This document shows, in pieces, positions 6,361 through 9,480 of a DNA stretch of 9,480 nucleotides. Position numbers and translations under genes: made by a program. Location of the stretch: positions 1 to 9,480 of the forward strand of contig JANWHV010000120.1 of NCBI GenBank assembly GCA_025450255.1, written 5' to 3'. Every line of letters begins with the position of its first letter. The first letter of the stretch is position 1. The notes under the pieces are model-generated. The model was not told where the DNA came from and did not search any database. It saw only the letters and a program-made list of their open reading frames with translations. This DNA is from Chloroflexota bacterium. GTDB lineage: Bacteria; Chloroflexota; UBA5177; JANWHV01.

Positions 6361-6387
6361 ACTATAACATGCCGTTCCCTCGGTCAA
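6361..6387 (-). promoter_or_regulatory. Promoter for the two-propeller gene
   Basis: Minus-strand TTGACC (6387-6382, 5 of 6) and TATAGT (6366-6361, 5 of 6) are 15 bp apart; a TAGTAT overlapping the -10 gives 17 bp. The predicted start near 6354 leaves a leader of about 50 nt before the ATG at 6303. Confidence 0.55.
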
Positions 6388-6437
6388 CACGCTTGCTCGT
6401 CAATCAACTGGCCCGCGTCCAGTAGTCAGCCGCCGCG

Positions 6438-7424
6438 CTAGCAGGATATCGCCTCTCGCGGGACCGCGCGGTGGCGTCCGGCCACCGCCTCGGCGGCCAC
6501 CGCGACCGCGGGCCGCGCGTCGGGCGGGCCTACAATCGCCATCATCGGCCCGAATCGCATGGCAAAACGCACCGCCGCCTCAAGGAACTCAAAGTCAATT
6601 TCCGCTTCAAGAGTGCCATCCGGCAGCCGTATGGCGCGCAAAAAGCTCAATGGGCGCGCCAATACATCTGGCGCAAGAGCGCCGTCGATGCGCACCAGGA
6701 CGGGGTCCGATGTGTGAGCCTCCACCCTGGCGCGACTTTCCCGCCAATAACTCGCAAGGTCAAAATCTGGATACGATGCGCGGGGGACCTCTAGAGCCTC
6801 CGCCGCTAGAACACGTGCCAATCTGAAGGTGCGCAACGCTTTCCGGTTCAGGCAGTATCCCACGAGGTACCATATTCCCGCCTTGTTTACGAGCCCAAGC
6901 GGGTCGACTTCCCGCCACTCATCGCGTTCGGCGTCGCGGCGTTGATAGGCCAACCGCACGCGCCTGCCATGAAGCACCGCTAACCGCAGGGTGGGGAAAT
7001 GCGTCTCGGGCGGCCCGGCGCTCGCATACCATTGCGCCGAGTCAAACAGGAACCGCGCACGTCCGGCCCGCACGCCGTCTCGAAACTCCGGAGGGAGCGC
7101 CGCCTCAATCTTCGCCAGCGCTTGTTGCAAGGCGCCGCCGAGATCCGACTCGAGCAAGCCCCGCAGCGCCGCGCCGCCGATTGCCAGAGATGCCGCCTCA
7201 TCGCCCGAGAACTGCGTGGGGTCCATTCGATAGCCCGACGACAGTGAGTACCCTCCCATTGGTCCCGATTCCGCCACTACCGGCACGCGGGCCGCTTCCA
7301 GCGACGCGATGTCACGATAGATGGTCCGCTCGGACACCTCGAGCACCCGCCCGAGCTCCGTGGCAGTCACCTTGCCGCGAGCCTGCAGCAGGAGGGTTAT
7401 AGCCAGCAGTCGAGCAGCTTTCAT
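6438..7424 (-). CDS. WYL-domain transcriptional regulator (YafY/DeoR-type helix-turn-helix)
   Basis: This is a DNA-binding regulator whose WYL domain senses a ligand, often a nucleic acid or nucleotide in known members. The 328 residues fit the family. The winged helix-turn-helix covers residues 1-60, with recognition segment VTATELGRVLEVSERTIYRD and a 'GPMGGY' wing. The WYL domain at about 140-225 has the literal WYL tripeptide (185-187) in GIWYLVGY, followed by RTFRLARV with the conserved arginines. A C-terminal WCX region (about 240-320) completes the usual order. The ATG at 7424 has no Shine-Dalgarno, and the predicted transcript start leaves only about 10 nt of leader, so translation may be nearly leaderless. 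A 17-bp palindrome between its promoter elements suggests it represses itself. It lies downstream of the PfkB gene on the same strand, 106 bp apart. Confidence 0.95.
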   Translation of the reverse strand: MKAARLLAITLLLQARGKVTATELGRVLEVSERTIYRDIASLEAARVPVVAESGPMGGYSLSSGYRMDPTQFSGDEAASLAIGGAALRGLLESDLGGALQQALAKIEAALPPEFRDGVRAGRARFLFDSAQWYASAGPPETHFPTLRLAVLHGRRVRLAYQRRDAERDEWREVDPLGLVNKAGIWYLVGYCLNRKALRTFRLARVLAAEALEVPRASYPDFDLASYWRESRARVEAHTSDPVLVRIDGALAPDVLARPLSFLRAIRLPDGTLEAEIDFEFLEAAVRFAMRFGPMMAIVGPPDARPAVAVAAEAVAGRHRAVPREAISC

Positions 7425-7441
7425 GGTGAAAACATCGTACC

Positions 7442-7447
7442 ATTATC
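7442..7447 (-). promoter_or_regulatory. -10 box of the WYL regulator gene
   Basis: Minus-strand GATAAT (5 of 6 to TATAAT) ends 17 nt before the ATG. A -35 at the proper distance (TTCCTG) is weak. Just upstream is the CTGACAG palindrome. Confidence 0.5.
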
Positions 7448-7450
7448 TCC

Positions 7451-7467
7451 CTGACAGCCACTGTCAG
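7451..7467. promoter_or_regulatory. Palindromic operator, probable autoregulatory WYL site
   Basis: CTGACAG-CCA-CTGTCAG is a perfect 7-bp inverted repeat with a 3-bp centre. It lies 27-43 bp before the WYL ATG, between the -35 and -10, where a bound dimer would block polymerase. The TGACA/TGTCA half-site type is, from memory, common next to YafY-like genes. No second exact copy was found in this window. Confidence 0.65.
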
Positions 7468-7530
7468 GAATGGAACAAACGTGCGGATATTGTCCCAGAT
7501 TCGCGGCGCGCGTGCTTCGGTCGCGGCCTC

Positions 7531-8490
7531 CTACACGCGGGTTTGACCTCGTTCAAGTGCGGCGACGGCTTCGAGCAATTCAGTCTCGGAGGGGCTGCCC
7601 TTTACGCCGCCGGCAAACCTGGTAGAGAGGCTCCCAGCCGCGACGGCGCAGCGTAGGCACTGCTCGAACGGCAGTCCGTGCAGCAAGCCGTACATCAGCC
7701 CGGCGTCGAAGTTGTCGCCGGCGCCCGTGGTGTCGACTACCTGGACGCGCAGAGCCGGTACGTGGTAGACGCGCCCGTGCGCGCTGCCAATCACGCCGTC
7801 CGCGCCCAATTTGATGGCGACGACCGGCGATAGCGCCGTGAGTGCCGTCAGCGCGCTCCGGGAATCCGCGGCGCCGGTAATGGCAAGCGCTTCGGCGAGG
7901 TTTGGCATGAACGCGTCAGCCTGGGCAATCGCCTTCCGTACCACATTCGACCGCAAGTAACCGCGATCCCAGAACGCGTCCACGTATATGGGGATGCCCT
8001 GTCGCCGCGCTTCCTCTACTATTTCCGGCTCATGGGGAGCGTGGGTAAATAGGGCGCGCACGCGGTTATGGCGCAGGTCGTCAACCGACACGCTTCGCCC
8101 TTCGAAATGCTGATTGGCATTCCAGGTAATAAAGGTTCGATCCTCGGGGAAGGACAGGCCGGCGCTGACGTTCGTGAGGTCGAGATCGTGAAACCGGATG
8201 AACGTCTCATCGATCTGCTCCGCTCGAATACTCTCGAGGATGTAGCGGCTAAAAAAATCGCTGCCAATGTCCGTGGCATAACCGACGCGAAGGCCGAGGC
8301 GCTTCAGTGAGGTCACATTGGTGAACGTCGCGCCGGGATTCATGGCGAACCCACTGACGTAGTACTCCTCACCCAGGCGCGGCAAGTGCGGCATGCCGAG
8401 AAAGGTCAGGTCGACGGAGGGCCGGCCGCGTACGAGCACGTCAAACGTAGTCAGCGCCCCCGGCGGTGTTTGTTCAATCGTCCCCGCCAC
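7531..8490 (-). CDS. PfkB-family (ribokinase-like) carbohydrate kinase
   Basis: The enzyme should phosphorylate a sugar, sugar phosphate or nucleoside with ATP in the cytoplasm. From the GTG at 8490 it has 319 residues, the usual length. Motif 2 is DTTGAGDNFDAG (253-264), with Asp259 as catalytic base and GAGD as anion hole. PNLAEA (196-201) and IKLGADG (226-232) are also typical. Motif 1 is unusual: NPGATFTN (51-58) replaces the common GG-x-x-x-N. The frame continues to a TTG at 8517, which has no ribosome-binding site; GTG 8490 has GGAGG 4 nt upstream and is preferred. A start nearer DVLVRGRPS is also possible. The gene is divergent from nagA, so an amino-sugar or related substrate is plausible, but the sequence does not fix it. 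The frame ends TAG at 7531-7533, 106 bp before the WYL gene. Confidence 0.92.
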   Translation of the reverse strand: MAGTIEQTPPGALTTFDVLVRGRPSVDLTFLGMPHLPRLGEEYYVSGFAMNPGATFTNVTSLKRLGLRVGYATDIGSDFFSRYILESIRAEQIDETFIRFHDLDLTNVSAGLSFPEDRTFITWNANQHFEGRSVSVDDLRHNRVRALFTHAPHEPEIVEEARRQGIPIYVDAFWDRGYLRSNVVRKAIAQADAFMPNLAEALAITGAADSRSALTALTALSPVVAIKLGADGVIGSAHGRVYHVPALRVQVVDTTGAGDNFDAGLMYGLLHGLPFEQCLRCAVAAGSLSTRFAGGVKGSPSETELLEAVAALERGQTRV

Positions 8491-8605
8491 GCGGCCTCCA
8501 AACTCGACTCCGCCCAATATCGCGTTAGTACGGTACCATCAGGCACCGTGGCAGCACGGCGATATGTACCCGCCCCGTACGTACACGGCGCATGTAGATG
8601 ACGAT

Positions 8606-8657
8606 GCGTATCGCGCGAGCGACAGGGCGTTTTGCACAGCTGTCTCGCCTGATACGC
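8606..8657. repeat. Long imperfect inverted repeat in the kinase-nagA divergent region
   Basis: GCGTATC (8606-8612) pairs with GATACGC (8651-8657), then after a 2x2 internal loop GCGA (8615-8618) pairs with TCGC (8645-8648), and after a 2-nt bulge GACAG (8621-8625) pairs with CTGTC (8640-8644). The 14-nt loop includes TTTT. In all 16 pairs are possible. It has no T-run, so it is more likely an operator or leader structure than a terminator. Confidence 0.6.
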
Positions 8658-8731
8658 GCCTGTGTATGGCGCGCACGGACAGGATAACATATCGTTTTCA
8701 CGCCGAAGAGGGCCAGAGGATAGTTGCGTCA

Positions 8732-8745
8732 GGCGCCAAGGCGCC
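8732..8745. promoter_or_regulatory. GGCGCC-AA-GGCGCC palindrome upstream of nagA
   Basis: Two GGCGCC arms, each self-complementary, flank AA and lie just before the possible nagA -10 (8754-8759). The position fits a repressor site for the divergent genes, but GC-rich palindromes are common here and no regulator is assigned. Confidence 0.3.
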
Positions 8746-8819
8746 CATGGATTTATCATTTTAGGTGCGGCGACCAGTATGATGAACGCTGGCGGGTAGT
8801 AGAGAAAGGACGCATCGCG

Positions 8820-9480
8820 ATGTTGACGATCCGAGGCGCCACGGTCTATGCGCCTGGCGGTCCGCTCTCACGCGCCACGGTCACGATAGACACGGACCAC
8901 ATCGTCGACGTCACGCAAGTCGCCACCGCGCCGCGCCATGGCGCGGTGATAGATGCCGGTGGATTGCTCCTGATTCCCGGCTTGATTGACATGCAGTGCA
9001 ACGGGATATTGGGGCACGACGTACTGAGCGCTACGACCGGCGCGATCCTTGCCATATCATCTACGCTGCCGCGCTTCGCCTGCACCAGCGTGCTGCCTAC
9101 TTTGGTTACGTGCGAGCCTGACCGAACCCTACGGGGCCTCGCGGCAATTGCCGGAGCACTGAGTGATACGGCGTCTGGCGCCGCAATCCTTGGCACGCAT
9201 ATGGAGGGCCCGTGGTTGAGTCCGCTGCATCACGGCGCGCACCCTCGCGATCACGTGAGGCCCTTTAATGGCGTCGAATGGCAAAGCGTGCAACGCGCGG
9301 CTGGGGGCACGCTGCGCATGGTGACGCTGGCGCCCGAGGCGTTCGGGAACGCGGCGGCGGTCGCGGCGATCGTAGAAGCCGGCGCGATAGCCGCTATCGG
9401 CCATAGCGGGGCGACATATGACGACGCATGCGCCGCCGAGGCTCAGGGGGCTCGCATGGTGACCCATATTTTCAACGCCA
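8820..9480 (+). CDS. nagA: N-acetylglucosamine-6-phosphate deacetylase, 3'-truncated by window end
   Basis: NagA hydrolyses N-acetylglucosamine-6-phosphate to glucosamine-6-phosphate and acetate in the cytoplasm, the first committed step of amino-sugar use and cell-wall recycling. The 220 visible residues are open to the last base, about 55-60% of the usual 380. The start of the amidohydrolase barrel is LIPGLIDMQCNG (51-62), with the Gln-x-Asn form typical of NagA. The metal-binding glutamate is in GTHMEGPWL (Glu129). The other metal ligands are His195 in GHSGATYDDA and His216 in THIFNA. The ATG at 8820 follows AAAGGA (8805-8810). The catalytic aspartate lies beyond the window. The gene is divergent from the PfkB kinase, and the two likely belong to one catabolic locus; a deaminase or transporter may follow on the right. 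Confidence 0.95.
   Translation, partial: MLTIRGATVYAPGGPLSRATVTIDTDHIVDVTQVATAPRHGAVIDAGGLLLIPGLIDMQCNGILGHDVLSATTGAILAISSTLPRFACTSVLPTLVTCEPDRTLRGLAAIAGALSDTASGAAILGTHMEGPWLSPLHHGAHPRDHVRPFNGVEWQSVQRAAGGTLRMVTLAPEAFGNAAAVAAIVEAGAIAAIGHSGATYDDACAAEAQGARMVTHIFNA

Larger units (their letters stand above)
8491..8819. other. Divergent intergenic region between the PfkB kinase and nagA
   Basis: No gene is seen in this 329-bp stretch; frames through it match nothing. It must hold two divergent promoters, but no clear -35/-10 pair stands out. TATCAT (8754-8759) on the plus strand is a possible nagA -10 with no -35 at the right distance. The region contains a long imperfect hairpin (8606-8657), a 14-bp palindrome (8732-8745) and a small CCGTG/CACGG hairpin (8547-8560). 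AAAGGA (8805-8810) is the nagA ribosome-binding site. Confidence 0.6.

Noticed and set aside
8779..8799. Six-codon upstream frame (MMNAGG) before nagA
   Set aside because: Very short, no ribosome-binding site and no regulatory amino-acid pattern; likely chance.

Overview
The window is about 9.5 kb of GC-rich, densely coded bacterial DNA with eight protein-coding genes, two of them cut by the window edges. No taxonomic marker is present. Several traits fit a Chloroflexota-like bacterium or a neighbouring terrestrial phylum: high GC, a secreted protein with Asp-box and PQQ-type repeats joined by a long Thr/Pro/Ala linker, a WYL regulator, and a PfkB kinase divergent from NagA. That placement is inference. 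I saw no tRNA, rRNA, insertion sequence, CRISPR array or phage gene.

Layout. Bases 1-720 (+) hold most of an ECF-transporter membrane component, EcfT; its first residues and any ATPase partners lie to the left. It converges on a sensor histidine kinase at 746-2245 (-) that has no response regulator beside it here. Divergent from the kinase is a two-gene unit on the plus strand: a small secreted helical protein of unknown function (2364-2933) and, 3 bp later, a purine-type phosphoribosyltransferase (2937-3407). A strong bidirectional intrinsic terminator follows (3435-3481). About 450 bp without a gene come next (3482-3927), with unusual inverted repeats including a potential H-type pseudoknot. 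Three minus-strand genes follow in map order: a secreted two-propeller protein (3928-6303), a WYL-domain regulator (6438-7424) with a 17-bp palindrome in its own promoter, and a PfkB-family sugar kinase (7531-8490). A 329-bp divergent intergenic region with a long imperfect hairpin separates the kinase from nagA (8820 to the window end, +), which runs off the right edge.

How the genes work together. NagA deacetylates N-acetylglucosamine-6-phosphate and the divergent PfkB kinase phosphorylates a sugar, so the right end is probably part of an amino-sugar or sugar catabolic locus. The WYL protein most likely represses itself and may control neighbours. The kinase and the secreted protein share a promoter region and may both act at the cell envelope.

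The most interesting non-coding signals are the structured 3482-3927 region, which could be a long 3' UTR or a separate RNA of about 390 nt on the minus strand, and a near-perfect 33-nt hairpin inside the signal-peptide codons of the 2364-2933 gene. No convincing new defence or mobile system was found.
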